Positions 39,780-52,320 of a DNA stretch of 64,000 bases are shown piece after piece. The DNA lies in contig NW_004086420.1 in assembly GCF_000220395.1 (NCBI RefSeq), positions 22,090 through 86,089 of the forward strand, read 5' to 3'. Position numbers and translations under genes: made by a program. Under the pieces are notes generated by a model. The model was not told the DNA's origin, made no database searches, and saw only the letters and a program-made list of their open reading frames with translations. Source of the DNA: Ichthyophthirius multifiliis (lineage: Eukaryota > Ciliophora > Oligohymenophorea > Hymenostomatida). Each line of letters begins with the position of its first letter. The first letter of the stretch is position 1.

Positions 39780-42700
39780 TCATTCACATAAACTTACATG
39801 AGGAATGGCTTATCTTTAATCTTCTTTATTATAATAATATTCATTTAATTCTTTAAAGCTATTATTTTCTCCATTAAAGCAGAATATGTTCCAAACCAAA
39901 TTAACTTTTTCTTCTAAATCTTCTTATTCTAAATTAGGTGTAAATATTTCTTTATATTATTTTTTATTTCCGTTTCCATAGACCTTGATTATTATATTTT
40001 CTTTAATAAAATCATTATTATTAACTTATCCTCCATTTTTTTTATATTTTAAATTCTCTATAGCTTCTATTTCTTATGAATTTTTAGGAATCTTTGAAAC
40101 AAAGAAAATATGTTTTAATTTTTCAACTAATTTTCCATTTTCTATAAAAATACCTTAAATCTTTTATCTTTCTATAAGTTAATATTATTCACATTATTTA
40201 TAAAAATGACTTATTAAGCATTCTTTTTTATCACTTAAAATAAAACTTGTTCCTAATGAAAATTTAGGCCCATCATTTTTTTAATTAAAATGCTCCAAAA
40301 CAATAGCAAACTAACTTTTGTCTTCTTTAACTAAATTAACATTAAATTTATAAATAGAATATTTTTCATCATAAGAAACATTAAATTATTAACAATAGGG
40401 ATAAAAACCATCAATTTCGTTTATTACTAATGTATAATCTCCTAGAGATTAATTGAAAAAAATAGCTTCTCCTTATTTAGTTTATATCAAAATATAATTT
40501 TCATTATTTTACTTACTATCTATATCACATGAAATTTTTGATTTATATAATTTCACAATTTATTTTTTGATAAAAGGCTTATTTTCTAAAAAATCGACAA
40601 GTTATATTTTTATACTTCTGAAAGGTATTTAAGAAATATTTTAAAGTAAAAATTTTTATTATTATTATAAATTATTTTTAAGAGGAAGTATTTCTTGTTT
40701 AGAGTTATTCCATAATAAATCAAAAGGACAATAAATAGGTTTTTATTAAAAAAATTGTCTGAATTTAAAATGTTTCTTAGAATTTTTTTATATAGTTTAT
40801 TTTTTTTATTAACATTAGTTATCTAATGGAATTTCGGTTTTTCCGAAAATGGAAACTAAATATAGATTTCCTAATGATATTTTTTTATTTTAAGAATTTC
40901 CTAAATTTAAAGGAATCTAAGTTTCTTCTTTATTTTTTCCCTAAATTATCATTTCGGCTTCATATTCATAATTAAAAAGAGGTATTTTTAATGAAAAATA
41001 TCCCTTCTTTTCATCAGAAAAAGTACTAAGTAATTCTGTCTTTTATCCAATTTCGTTTTTTACAAATAAAGAAATTTTCTAATTACAAATAGGTTCATCT
41101 TATTTTTTTTAAGAGTTAAAATAAAGTATTCTTCCTTATATTTCTTATATATTTGAGTTTTGTTATTGATTTTTTTTGGGAGTTGTGATTAAAGAAAAAT
41201 TTCCCTTGAAATTAGTAGTGTCTCCGAATTAATAATTACAATATTTTTCTATTTTTTCATTATTATTAGCTTTTTTTTCTGTAATTATGAATTTACCAGC
41301 AGTATTCTATTATTATTATTATTATAATTCATAATGCTAAATTAAAAAATGCGGTTAATTTTTAGGATTTACACCACAATAGTATAATTTTTAATTCAAA
41401 AATTAATTAACATTTTAGGCTTTTCCAGAAATGGAAAAAAAAGGAATTTTTTAAAAATTATTATTTTTGTTTAAAAAAGGGAAAATTTTAGACTTTATTT
41501 CATTATTTTTAACTATGAAAAGTTCCTAAGAATTTTCGTTTTCTAAAAAAAAAGAACCACTTGGTGCTAAAAAACTAACTCTGATTAAATTTTGAATATT
41601 TTTAGGTTAAAAATTAAAGGAAGTAAATTCATTTATTAAATTATTGAGTAAAAAACAATATTATTTATCCTATTATTATATATTTTCTACTTATTATAAA
41701 ATTTATTTATTTAAAATTAAAGTCTTTTAATTTTATTCACTATTTAAATATTACTTTTTTAAACAAAAACCACATATTAAACCTGCAACTCCTATTATTA
41801 TAAGTGTAGCTAAAATCATAATTTCTATATTTGTTATTTTTTTCTTAGATTCAAATTATAAAACCTTATTAGATAAAGAAAAAGCCAAAAAGACTATTAA
41901 AAAAGCTATTCCGGTAATAAAAATTAAACCAAAAGAAATATAAGTAAGGCTTATCGATTCTTGTAATATAAAGCACATCAAACATTCATTGTTTAAGCAT
42001 TAATTTGGTTTATCATTAGTGTTTTAAAAAGAAATAAATTTAGATTCCCATTCAAATTTGTGAATATTAATATCTTTTTTGCATTCTTCTGTTTCTTTAG
42101 ATAGATATTTTTAACATTTACATGTATTTTATAGTATATCTTTGTGAATCTTATATACTTCAGGGAAATATTAACCTACATTAAGGGTTACAGAGTGTGT
42201 TCTACGATAAAAAGAATGGGAAAAACCAGTAAGAATTATAATTAAAAGCAAAAGAAAAGTACCAAAAGCGAATAGGTTTACATGCATTTTTTTAGAGAAA
42301 TAAAGTATAAAGAAAATGACTAAACTAAGTACAAATAAACCAATAAAAATCCAAAAAAATGAGATTAAAAATTAATAACTAAATGTATTTGAATAAAATG
42401 AATTTTTACTCGTTATTATATAGGTAAAATATCCACATAAAATACATATAAAAGCAAAGATAATCTTTTTTTTAAAAAAAAGATAAAATATAAGAATAAG
42501 AAATTATATGAATTTTTATTAATATATAAATAAATTATATTTTAGATATATAAAATAAATATTTTATATATCAATTTTATATTAAAAATATTATAAATTA
42601 TAAATATATATATTTATTATTATAATATTATATATATATATATATATTTATTTATATATATTTATATTTATTTATATATAATTCTTTATATAATTTACGT

Positions 42701-43274
42701 TATAAATATGAGCTGTATTTATTATAGTTTTTTAAGAAACTGAGCAATAAAATGAAGCAAATACATTAAAAAATATTAAAATACTTAAAATAGATAAAAT
42801 AAAAACACTTAAAAACATTATAATTTCATATTATTATAAATTAAAGACTCTTTAATTTTCCATTAAATTTAATTTTTTTTCATTTATATTAAACATCCAA
42901 AACTACACTATTCCTAAAAAATTAATTAAAATTTATAAACAACCCCATCCAAAAGTCTAATCTCCTAAATAATTATAATAAACTGTTATATCTTCATCAT
43001 GTTATTCTTCTTATTGTATTTAATTTTATTTATCTAATATTTCGGGGGATTTGTACCATAAAAATGAAAAAATGAAATACAAAAAATTTCCAAATCCGCA
43101 AAGTATTAATAAATATAGAAAATGTAAATTCATTAAATCATTTTTAAAAATGTATGGAACTATACATAAAGGTATTGAGAAAAATATTCCCAAAATACTT
43201 GTTATTTTAACTATTTGCATATAGTCTTTTTTAATTTTATAAGATACTTAAAAGTTAATACTTAGAGGTTTCAT
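39780..43274 (-). CDS. Multi-pass membrane protein with a beta-rich C-terminal region
   Basis: Starts MKPLSINFQVSYKIKKDYMQ at 43274 and ends SLCE at TGA 39780-39782. About nine predicted TM helices lie in the first half: ITSILGIFFSIPLCIVPYIF near 43190, YLLILCGFGNFLYFIFSFLW near 43090, and others down to IMILATLIIIGVAGLICGF near 41810. Between TMs 7 and 8 is a Cys-containing loop (CKCQKYLSKETEEC, CLNNECLMC; about 41980-42130), probably disulfide-bonded. After TM9 follow more than 600 residues of beta-rich text with repeated 'G.F.I' patterns (SISGKAQNVNQF, AGKFIITEKK, KGNFSLITTP). These recall carboxypeptidase-regulatory or Ig-like repeats. I do not recognise the family. It may be a ciliate surface or vacuolar protein. 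Confidence 0.7.
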
Positions 43275-43423
43275 TTTTTTATTTTATTAATTAAATTAAA
43301 TTTTATTGTTTTTTTATTTTTTCTTATATTTATTTAATTTAATTAATATTATTTTTTTTTTGTTTAAAAATAAATAAATAAATTAATAAAATTAATATAT
43401 TAAAATAATAAATATATATTTTT

Positions 43424-44673
43424 ATGAGTGTCTATAAATGTAAAATACATAAAAAATCTCTACTCTATATATGTACTTAAAAATTTTGTTGCGAAGAAAG
43501 CCATTTTTTATGTATTAAATGTAAAAATAATAACACTGGGCATGTTTCTCATACTATTTTTTCTCTTAAAAAGCTTAAAGCTTTTGCAAAAGCTCAAAAA
43601 GCGTATCTAACTTAAAGTTTATACTAGTTTTAATAAAATCTTTAGGAATTAAAAAACTTAAAAAAAATTATTAATCGAATTGTATAATCAAAATAATAAA
43701 AAAATGCAAAACTTCTTAAAGGAAATTAGAAAAAATATTTTTTAAATTTACCAAAATAGAATTCTAATTACAAAAGTGTATATAGATTAATAATATAGAT
43801 TAATCAATTAAAGATTTTTTAAGTTTTATATATAAATAAGAAATGATTTAAAATTATTTTATTAAGATTCCTTTATAATAAATCGAATATGGAATAAAAA
43901 AATTAAATGAATATCAAACAAAAATATAAAAGAAATAGGATTATTTTAATTAATTTGAATATAAAAATATTGAAAAAACTTAAATTTTTTTTCCATTTTT
44001 TGTTTGTAGAAAAAAAAGTATTTTATAAAAAAAAAAAAACAATATTTAAATTTTTTGCGAATAAAACGAATCTCATAATTTTAATTTGAAATTTTTTAAA
44101 TAAAAAATTCTTTTTTATTATAATGAACATAAAAAAAACACTAATTATTATTAAAAAAAATATAAAATAACTAGACAAGGAAATTAAATATTAAAAAATC
44201 CATTAAGACTTCCTAAAAATAATAAATTTTAAAATATTTAAGAAATATATAAATTAACTAATTAAACATTAATTATTTTATAACGTTTTAATTAAATACT
44301 TTTAGTTAATAATTCTCTAAAATTGATTAAAAAATATTCAGTACCTTATATTATTGATTCTTTACTTGTTTTTTAATAATCTAATTAAATTATTATTTTT
44401 TGTTAGGAAAAAATGATTTTATTGAATATTATTAATGGACATATGAATATTTATTAAGACATAATTTATAAAAATAGCAATAAAAAAAAAATTGATAAAA
44501 CACATTATGTTATTTGGGATGATTAAAAATTAGATGTATTTGATGTATTATATTCACATGAAAAATCAGTTATAAGATTAAATGAATAAAATATATGTGA
44601 TATTCAGCATTTCAAAAATATTCTTATAACAATAACTCATGGCGAAAATGCATTTTTAAATATATATGAATGA
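43424..44673 (+). CDS. B-box zinc-finger protein with propeller-like C terminus
   Basis: The ATG at 43424 opens directly into a zinc-binding module: CKIHKKSLLYIC, CTQKFCCEES, FLCIKCKNN, HVSH. Its Cys/His spacing resembles a TRIM-type B-box. A likely 29-nt intron (about 43619-43647, GTTTAT...CTTTAG) restores a frame that is open to TGA 44671-44673. It continues through a basic coiled-coil-like region (KCKTSQRKLEKIFFKFTKIE) to beta-type text at 44200-44670, for example PYIIDSLLVFQQSNQ, YVIWDDQKLDVFDVLYSHEK and ILITITHGENAFLNIYE. This recalls WD40 blades. The start lies only 149 nt from the divergent gene at 43274, suggesting a shared promoter. Function unknown; TRIM-like architectures often act in ubiquitin ligation, but no RING is present. 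Confidence 0.65.
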
Positions 44674-44836
44674 TATTAAAATATTATATATTAGTATTTT
44701 ATATTATTATTGTAATAAAAAAAAAATAATGTAATAATATGTAAGAAATATAAATTTAAAAAGGAATTAATATTAAAGTAAATATAATTAGATATAATTT
44801 TATATATATAAAAAGAAAAAAAAAAATAATATATAT

Positions 44837-44884
<48 letters not shown>

Positions 44885-46931
44885 ATTTATATTTCAAATT
44901 TAATACTTTTTTTATTGTTTTTTTTTCAAATTAATTATTAATAATGTATAATATTTTTTATTATAATTTTTTCTTATTTTTATAAAAATATAGACTTATC
45001 TTAGTTCCTATTGCATTATGAAATAATAATAAATTATAATATGTTAAAAAAAAAATCACAAATTTTTTTTTTTTTTTTAATTTATAAAATTCAAAAATAT
45101 TTACTTAATTTTTTTATTTTATATTTATGAATAAATATTACTTATTATATCTTTTTATAATAATTAGTATTTTTATTTTTTTACTATAATATTAATAATA
45201 TTGTTTTTAGATAATTTTTATCTTTAATATTTTCATAAAATTTTTTAAATTATATACTCGACAATATTTATTATAAATGCACAATAGTTAAAATTAAACT
45301 TATAAAATTGAATTATAAACAAAATTTGAATAATAAAAATTAAAAAACACTTTTATTTGCAAATATAATTCTAATAAATTAATAAGTTTAAAAATTAATC
45401 AATCTAATAACAAAATTTTTTCATTAAACAATGCGAGATTTAAATATTTTAATAAATAATCTCAAAAATAAACACTTTCGAAAAAAAAAAAAACATTACT
45501 ATATGTATCTCCTGTATAATTTGGGTTAATTAATATATATATATATTAATATAAAGATAATATTTTTTTTTAGTATTTATTTTAATTAATTTATTCTAAA
45601 CTAAATGATAAATAAATATAAAAAAAGTTATTAGTTAATTAGAAAATAAAAATTAAATAAAAAGTGATTAAATAATATTAAAATTATAAAACTAAATATT
45701 TTAAAAAAGTTAAGGCTGAAATTACATATTAAAATTAAATTTAATTACTTTTAAACAAATGTATTTAACAATAAAATTTATAAAATAATTATATTCAAAA
45801 AAAAATTAAAATAAAATTTTAATAAATGATTAATTAGTTAAAATATAAATTATATTTATAAATAAATAGTATTTTTTTATATAAATAAAGGAAGAAATGG
45901 AATAAATAAAGATAAAATTTTAGATTAATAATTAAAATAATTATAATCTAGTAAATTTTAGATATATAATTTTGGTATAAATAATAGTAATTAACATAAA
46001 ATATATTAGATTAACGACCTATAATACAAGTATAAAAATTAAAAAATAACTAAAATAATTAAAAATAGTTAACAAGAGAAAAAAAAATTAAATTAATGAA
46101 ATTATTATAAAATATAATAAATATAAATATATTTTATTAATAATTAAAATATATATAAAAAATTAAATATAATACATAAATAGGATTTAAATATATATAT
46201 TCAAAATATTAATTTATTACAATAAATTTTTTGATCACATTTTTATTCCCAATATATATTTTAAAAAAAATATATATATTAAATTTAAAATTTTTTTTAT
46301 TAAATTAAACAGGGTAAATATGTTATATTTTAAATAAAAGACATAAATAATTTAAAAACATAAAAATAAATCAAGAAAAAAAAAAAAAAATATTTATAAT
46401 TTAGCATTTTTATTTATAATGAAAAATTATAAAATTAAAGTAAAAATTATTTAAAAAATAATATATATATATATATTTATTATATATAAATATATATATT
46501 TATAATATATTTTATTTTTAGAAAATTAATATATTTTTATACTTTTATATTTTATTTCATAATATTTTATTTTTTTAAATATTTATGTTACTAACTATAT
46601 TATTAATAATCTAAATAATAATTTTTTAATTTATTATTTTTGTCTATTTATAATGTTTTTCAATCTTATTTTAATATAATTTTTATATTACGTAACATTG
46701 TTTCTTATAATATATTATATTTATTAATCATTATTATAAATAATATTTTTTTTATATTTTTCATATATTTTATTTTTTATAAAACATATTTATTAGAAAT
46801 AATCTAAATTTAAATATATATATATATATCTAAAATTATATATAAATAATAAAACTAATATAATAAAAATCCAAATTTATATTAATTATGGAAATAATTT
46901 TAAATAAATAAATATATGAAAAAATTAAATT
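44674..46931. other. Gene-poor AT-rich stretch (2.3 kb)
   Basis: The longest stretch without a confident gene. It contains TA runs (about 44830-44880, 46460-46500) and homopolymers. One plus-strand TGA-free frame from 45277 to 46422 is listed separately as a weak candidate. Confidence 0.6.
45277..46422 (+). CDS. Possible hypothetical protein (weak)
   Basis: From an ATG at 45277 to TGA 46420-46422 there is one TGA-free frame of about 380 codons. The first 80 residues look protein-like (NTFICKYNSNKLISLKINQS, SLNNARFKYFN, LLYVSPVQFG). A possible splice donor lies at 45512 with an acceptor near 45573. Further downstream the text is Lys/Gln/Ile/Asn low complexity. Because G is so rare here, TGA is infrequent by chance, so openness alone is weak evidence. 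No domain is recognised. Confidence 0.25.
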
Positions 46932-48417
46932 CACTATTATTAACTTTATTGTAGTTTTTATTTTTTTAAGCTTAACAAATGGTATTCAAGCCTTGCTTAT
47001 TTGTATTTTTAAAATTCATCTTAAGAAATTCCATTAATATTAATTTCACCCAATTCTCTTATTCTTTCTTCTATACTTAATAAAATATTTATTTGACTAA
47101 ATCTCTATATTTTTATTTTTTGTTCAAAAACGAAATAAAGTAAAATAAATAATTTATTTTTATATATTATTATTTACTTCTTTTAAAGAATTTGATTTGG
47201 TTAATAAAACATTAAATTATTAAAATAATTAATCATATGTTTATTTTTATTCTTACAATTAAATTTTTTTAACAATAAGGTTATTAAATTATTATTCTAA
47301 TATTTAAGATTAAATGTAATTATATTCAGATAATTCAACTATATTAGATCTTAATAATTATATATCTGGTAATTTATCTATATATTATTGTAAATTACTA
47401 CTATTAGTAATTAATGTTTGAATTTCATTTTAACTGTGATAAATAATAAATAAAAAGAAACATAAATATATATATAAAATATATAAATTTTAAAAATATA
47501 TATATTAAATATATAATGATATATATAATTTTTTTTATTAATAAAATACTTTTTCCCAACAAAAATTTGATGTGGTTATAATTTTTATAAATTTTATAAA
47601 ATAACTTATTCTTATATAGCTTCTATAAATTTATTATTTTTTATTAGATTTTAACTTTTTTTTATTTTTAAAATTAAAAGTAAATATAATTTTTAATTAT
47701 GAATTATATTTAATTTTTATTAAATTTACTCTTATTAAGGCGGACTTTTTTAAAATACATTTATAATTTAAAGAACTAAATCAATTAATTATTTTGATTA
47801 ATCCCATATAAAAAATGATTTATATAAAAGCTCCCAAGTTCTTTAATTAACGTTTTATTATAAAATTTTATTTCTCATAAAAATTTAAGGAGATTCTTAA
47901 GGGAAATTCGCAGGTAATTCTCTATTAATTTTTAATTTTTTAAAAATATATATATTTTATTATTTTTACATTCTAATTAATATTTAAATATTAGAAGATG
48001 TAAATAAATCTACATTAAAAAAAGTCCAATTTTTTTAAAATTCTTACTTATAAAATTAATCACATGGAAAAATTTTAAATCTTTTTTTAATTTCATCTAT
48101 ATGCTTCATATGTCTAAAAATTAAAAAATTATTTTATTATATTTTTTAATTATAGTTTACGTTTAATTTGTTATTTATAAATTATTTAGTAATTAATTTA
48201 CTTATTGAGATTAATTATAGTTATTTTAAACTTCTGATGGTTATTAAATTTATTAGTTAGGATATATCTATGGCCCTTAATTAGAATTTTACTAGTAAAA
48301 TTATTATCCTTATCCATAAAATTATCCTTAACCAAATTATTGTGTTTATTAAACATTACTTTAATATTTATTTTGACAAGGGATAGACATTGGAATAACA
48401 TTTGCATTTAATTACAT
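46932..48417 (-). CDS. VPS37: VPS37A-like ESCRT-I subunit (UEV-like plus Mod(r)-like)
   Basis: Starts MQLNANVIPMSIPCQNKYQ at 48417 and stops at TGA 46932-46934. The N terminus is Gln/Gly/Tyr-rich (FGQGQFYGQGQQFYQQN). Exons at 47700-48120 read MKHIDEIKKRFKIFPCDQFY, then LPANFPQESPQIFM and LIDLVLQIINVFQKSPP. This parallels the divergent UEV domain of VPS37A ('LPPQFPQEKPVISVYP ... LGKIIQSLLDEFWKNPPV'). The C-terminal exon (46940-47110) has RIRELGEININ and DEFQKYKQARLEYHLLSLKK, like the Mod(r) helical domain that joins TSG101 and VPS28 in ESCRT-I. ESCRT-I sorts ubiquitinated cargo into multivesicular endosomes. The assignment rests on motif order and local similarity; some introns are guessed. 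Confidence 0.6.
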
Positions 48418-48608
48418 TTTTTTAATATTTTTTATTAATTATAACAAAATAAATATGAATTATTTATAAATAAAAAAAATTCTAATCTTAATTTAAAATT
48501 AAATATATATATATAAAAAATTATTATATATATAAAATAGAGTCATAATTTATATTACAAATAATAATTAGTATAAATATATAAAATTAAATACATAATA
48601 GAAAAAAT

Positions 48609-48702
48609 TCAATTATAAATTATTTGAGAAATGGGTTTGTTTGAATATAACCATTCATCCTATTTGTTATTATTTTTTTTTAAAAATCTTAAGTTTCTTT
48701 TG

Positions 48703-48762
<60 letters not shown>

Positions 48763-50598
48763 TTTGATTAATTTAAATATAGTTACATTCGTTTATTTCA
48801 TTTTTTAATTTCATTAAATAATTTTTATTTAAAGGAGAATCACATGAAATATTATAATATTTACTAAAATCATGAATTTATATACTACAATCATAATTAT
48901 TTTTATTTTAAGGAGATTTCTCTAAACTATTAATAGTTTAAAATGTGTCTTTTGAAAATTAAAATTAATTAGTACAAAATAAATTTTCAATTTCTTCTTT
49001 TTAATTGAATTATTATTACTAATCTAAAAATAATAACTTTTATTTTTCAAGAAATATATATTCTTATTTAATTTAAATATATTTCTACTATTCATTTTAA
49101 TTTTAATAATTATTTTCTTAAAAAACATAATTATTTTTTAAATTTTAAAATCCATTATTTAATTCTAATGATTTATTTAATCCTTTTATATTTTTTATCT
49201 TAATAAAATTATTATTATTATTATTATTATCATTATTATTACTATTATTATTTTAATTTTAATTTTTTTCACTTTAAAATATATCTTATTTTTTTTATAT
49301 TTTTCTGTTTATTAAATTATATTTTTTTAAATTTAATATGTATTAAATAGACTTATACTTGTTTATTCATATGACCTTTAATCATTTTCTATAATTTATT
49401 CATATTCTTTAGTCAAATAATTATATATATTTATATTTTCATTTTGTACATCTTTTATTTTATCTTTATTTTATTTTTCTAGATAAGCTTTTGAAACTCT
49501 ATTATTTATTTTAACTTCTTTTATTTATTTCTTATTTATACTTTCTTCATCTTCTACAATTTAAAAAACGCTATCTTTTTCCATAAAAGTTTCATTAAAG
49601 TTATTATTTTTTAAATTTAGATTATTAGGCGTATTATTTTTACTTTTTTCAATATTTTTTAAACCTTATAAATAATTATTATTATTTTTATTTTAAACTG
49701 AATAATTTAAACTAACTTTTTTATTTTATTAAACATTATTTAAATTTTCTAATTCTTTTTTTATATTTTCGATATACACTTTTATTTTTTTAGTATCAGG
49801 TCTATCATTTTCACACAAATTAATCATTTATTTTAATAAGTAAGATAATTCTTTACTATATAATTTATTAATTTATGAAAATCTTTTTTCTAATTTTTAA
49901 ATATTCAAACTTCTTTTTTAATCTTTTAATTAATATAAATTAATGCTTTTTTTTAATGTACAGGCTTCTAAAAAAACTATTCCTAAACTAAAAATGTCAT
50001 TTTTTTATCCTTAAATATTATTTTAAAGAAATTCAGGAGAAGGAAAAGAATTATAATCATCTAAAATTCTAGATTAAGATTCAAATAAATAATCTGAAGT
50101 ACAAAATTAATCTAAAAGTACAACCTAACCATCACAATTACATGCCACAGAACTTAGTTTAATATTTCCATGAATTAAATTTACCGAATGTAATAAATCT
50201 AAACCTTATACTACACTTTCTAAAGTGTTAAGAAGTTCTTATAAAGTCCAATAGTCTTTTTTTTTTTTTCTTTCTTCTATTTCCATGTCGAATGCTAATT
50301 TTGATTATTAATATATGATTTATATTAAGCCTTAATTTTTAAATTATTCGTATGAATAATTAATTATTTAGGGCAAATTTATTACGTTTTTTAAATAATT
50401 TTTTCTTATTTAAAAAAGATTTTTTATTTCTTAAGGATAAAGATATACATTAACTTTCTTTTTTTGTTTTAAAAATATATTAGTTTATTTATATAAAAAT
50501 ATTATTACTTTATACATAAAATATTTGTAATTTTCTTTATTTTAAATTATATATCCATTTTATGAAGTTGTAATTATATCATAATTTTATAAATCCAT
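48609..50598 (-). CDS. Protein kinase-like pseudokinase with polyQ tail (3' end uncertain)
   Basis: Starts MDLQNYDIITTSQNGYIIQN at 50598. A truncated N-lobe lacks a Gly-rich loop and a clear VAIK lysine. The C-lobe (about 49850-50260) is recognisable: QGLDLLHSVNLIHGNIKLSS in place of the HRDxKxxN loop, VVLLDQF in place of DFG, a short activation segment, PEFLQ, and NDIFSLGIVFLEACTLK (subdomain IX). Catalytic Asp is replaced by Asn and the loop Asn by Ser, so this is probably an inactive pseudokinase. A long low-complexity tail follows with an Asn run (about 49210-49250) and a run of 19 TAA-encoded Gln (48704-48760). The stop is not certain: the frame has no TGA between the polyQ and the next gene; a TGA at 48609-48611 would need one more splice. 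Fusion with the VPS37-like gene cannot be excluded but seems unlikely, given the intergenic look of 48420-48600. Confidence 0.65.
48704..48760 (-). repeat. Pure (TAA)19 run encoding polyglutamine
   Basis: Nineteen uninterrupted TAA codons in the frame of the pseudokinase tail, which is Gln19 in this code. They are flanked by AAT and CAA on one side and TCA AAA GAA on the other. Confidence 0.8.
49209..49256 (-). repeat. ATT trinucleotide run encoding polyasparagine
   Basis: ATT repeat within the pseudokinase gene. In the frame continuous with the kinase domain it reads as an Asn run with single Ser and Asp interruptions. Confidence 0.75.
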
Positions 50599-50830
50599 TT
50601 TATATTTATTTTGAAAACAATTATATTTTAATGAAAATATATCAATTTGAATTATAATATAATACAATTTTTATAAAATTTATATATTTATTAAAAAATA
50701 TTTTTTATTAATAATTTTTATATAATTAATTATATGATGAATATTATAATTGATAATTTTAACGATACATATTTAAATTAAATAAGAATATTTATAAAAA
50801 AATAGTTAATTAAATTAAAAACTTTCTAAG

Positions 50831-50832
<2 letters not shown>

Positions 50833-50881
<49 letters not shown>
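50833..50881. repeat. (TA)n microsatellite, about 49 nt
   Basis: Perfect TA repeat about 235 nt upstream of the pseudokinase start codon, in a spacer. Confidence 0.9.
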
Positions 50882-50885
<4 letters not shown>

Positions 50886-51379
50886 TAAATTTCGTTTATA
50901 TGATTATTAAAGTTTATTTTTAATAATATCAATTTTTCATATATAATTTTTATTTTAAAAAAAAATATTAAATATTTTATTATTAGTTTTATTTTATTTT
51001 AAAATAAATGTATAAAGATATATCATTTATTTTAATATAAATATTTTATTTTTAAACAATATTGCCTATATTTTATTATAATATAAATATATGATTTTTA
51101 AACAATATTGTCAATATTTATAAACATTTTTATTTATATAAATGATTAATAAATATATGTATCTTTATTTTAATAAATATCAAATTCATTTAAAATTTAT
51201 AGCATAAGCTATTAAAAATCTTTAGAATATCTCTAATCAATAATAATATTAAATATTTAAATTACATTGATTTAAAATCCATTCAAACATTCAAATGAAG
51301 TTTTAATTTAAAATACTAATTTTATAAATCATATAATATCTCTTTTTATGCTTTTAGAATGATATGATTCTTATTAATA

Positions 51380-52320
51380 TATGAGTTTTTCAAATAACTA
51401 AGATAATATGATGAAAAAAGTTGTTTTAGGATGAGATTATTTTAGTCTAATTTTTTTGCTGAAGGAATATTTGTCTGATTAATTATAAGAGATATATATA
51501 ACTTTAGTAACAGTATTTATGATTCCTATAAGAATATTAATGTTGTAGTCCCGAAACAAGTTATTAATATTTCCTTTATTTTAAATGTAATTAATTGCCT
51601 TTTTATTTAGTGGTATATATAATATTTTAAAAGATTATTAATCTAATATTATGAATATTATTTTTCTTTAATATCAATTTTATTATCTATTAATAGGCAT
51701 TATTAGTATTCTTATATTTCAAAATTTTATTATTTTTTAATATATATGAAATTCAGTAATTATATATAAATATACAAATAAAATCAACTTTTAAAAAATT
51801 GAAAAATTTCTTAAAATTTGTGATTTTCCGTGATTCTTGACTTAATTATGTACTTTTTACGATTTCGTTTTTAAATGTATATTAACTAAATATACACATG
51901 ATTATTTAAATTATAGATAAGATTTATTATTAATTTAGACATGCCACATCTATTGTATTAACTAGTTATATAAATAATAAAATGATTATTTTAAAGTTTT
52001 AAAGGATAATTTTGATATATTCTAATTGCTAATTGGCGTTGATTCAATATTAAGAAGTATTTTAGGAATGAATAGAGATATTGGAAAATATAATTTAAAA
52101 ACAAAATAGTTTAAAAATTTTATTATTTTATAGATTAAATAATATCGTATTTAGAAACATTTGCTTGTGAATATGGATTAAAATAATAATTTTAAAAGGT
52201 TTTCTTGGAAAAAATTAATAATATATTTAAAGGGAAGTATAAAAAAAGAATTATTTTTATATATAATTGTAAAAGGAAAAAATATTAGTTTTTTTTAAAA
52301 TAAATTTTTTTATATCTTTT
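51380..52320 (+). pseudogene. Possible decayed membrane-protein gene (weak)
   Basis: G/C content is somewhat higher here than in flanking spacer. Plus-strand frames carry hydrophobic, protein-like text interrupted by TGA: SLIFLLKEYLSDQLQEIYIT then VTVFMIPIRILMLQSRN and FLFSGIYNILKDYQSN in one frame, after an internal TGA near 51431. Then, in a separate TGA-free frame at about 52010-52320, comes QLLIGVDSILRSILGMNRD. I do not recognise a family. It may be a degenerate polytopic protein or chance. Confidence 0.25.

Noticed and set aside
48198-48407. A minus-strand standard-code frame beginning MQMLFQCL
   Set aside because: The neighbouring frame reads as a Gln/Gly/Tyr-rich N terminus that continues into UEV-like exons, so this frame is a shadow.
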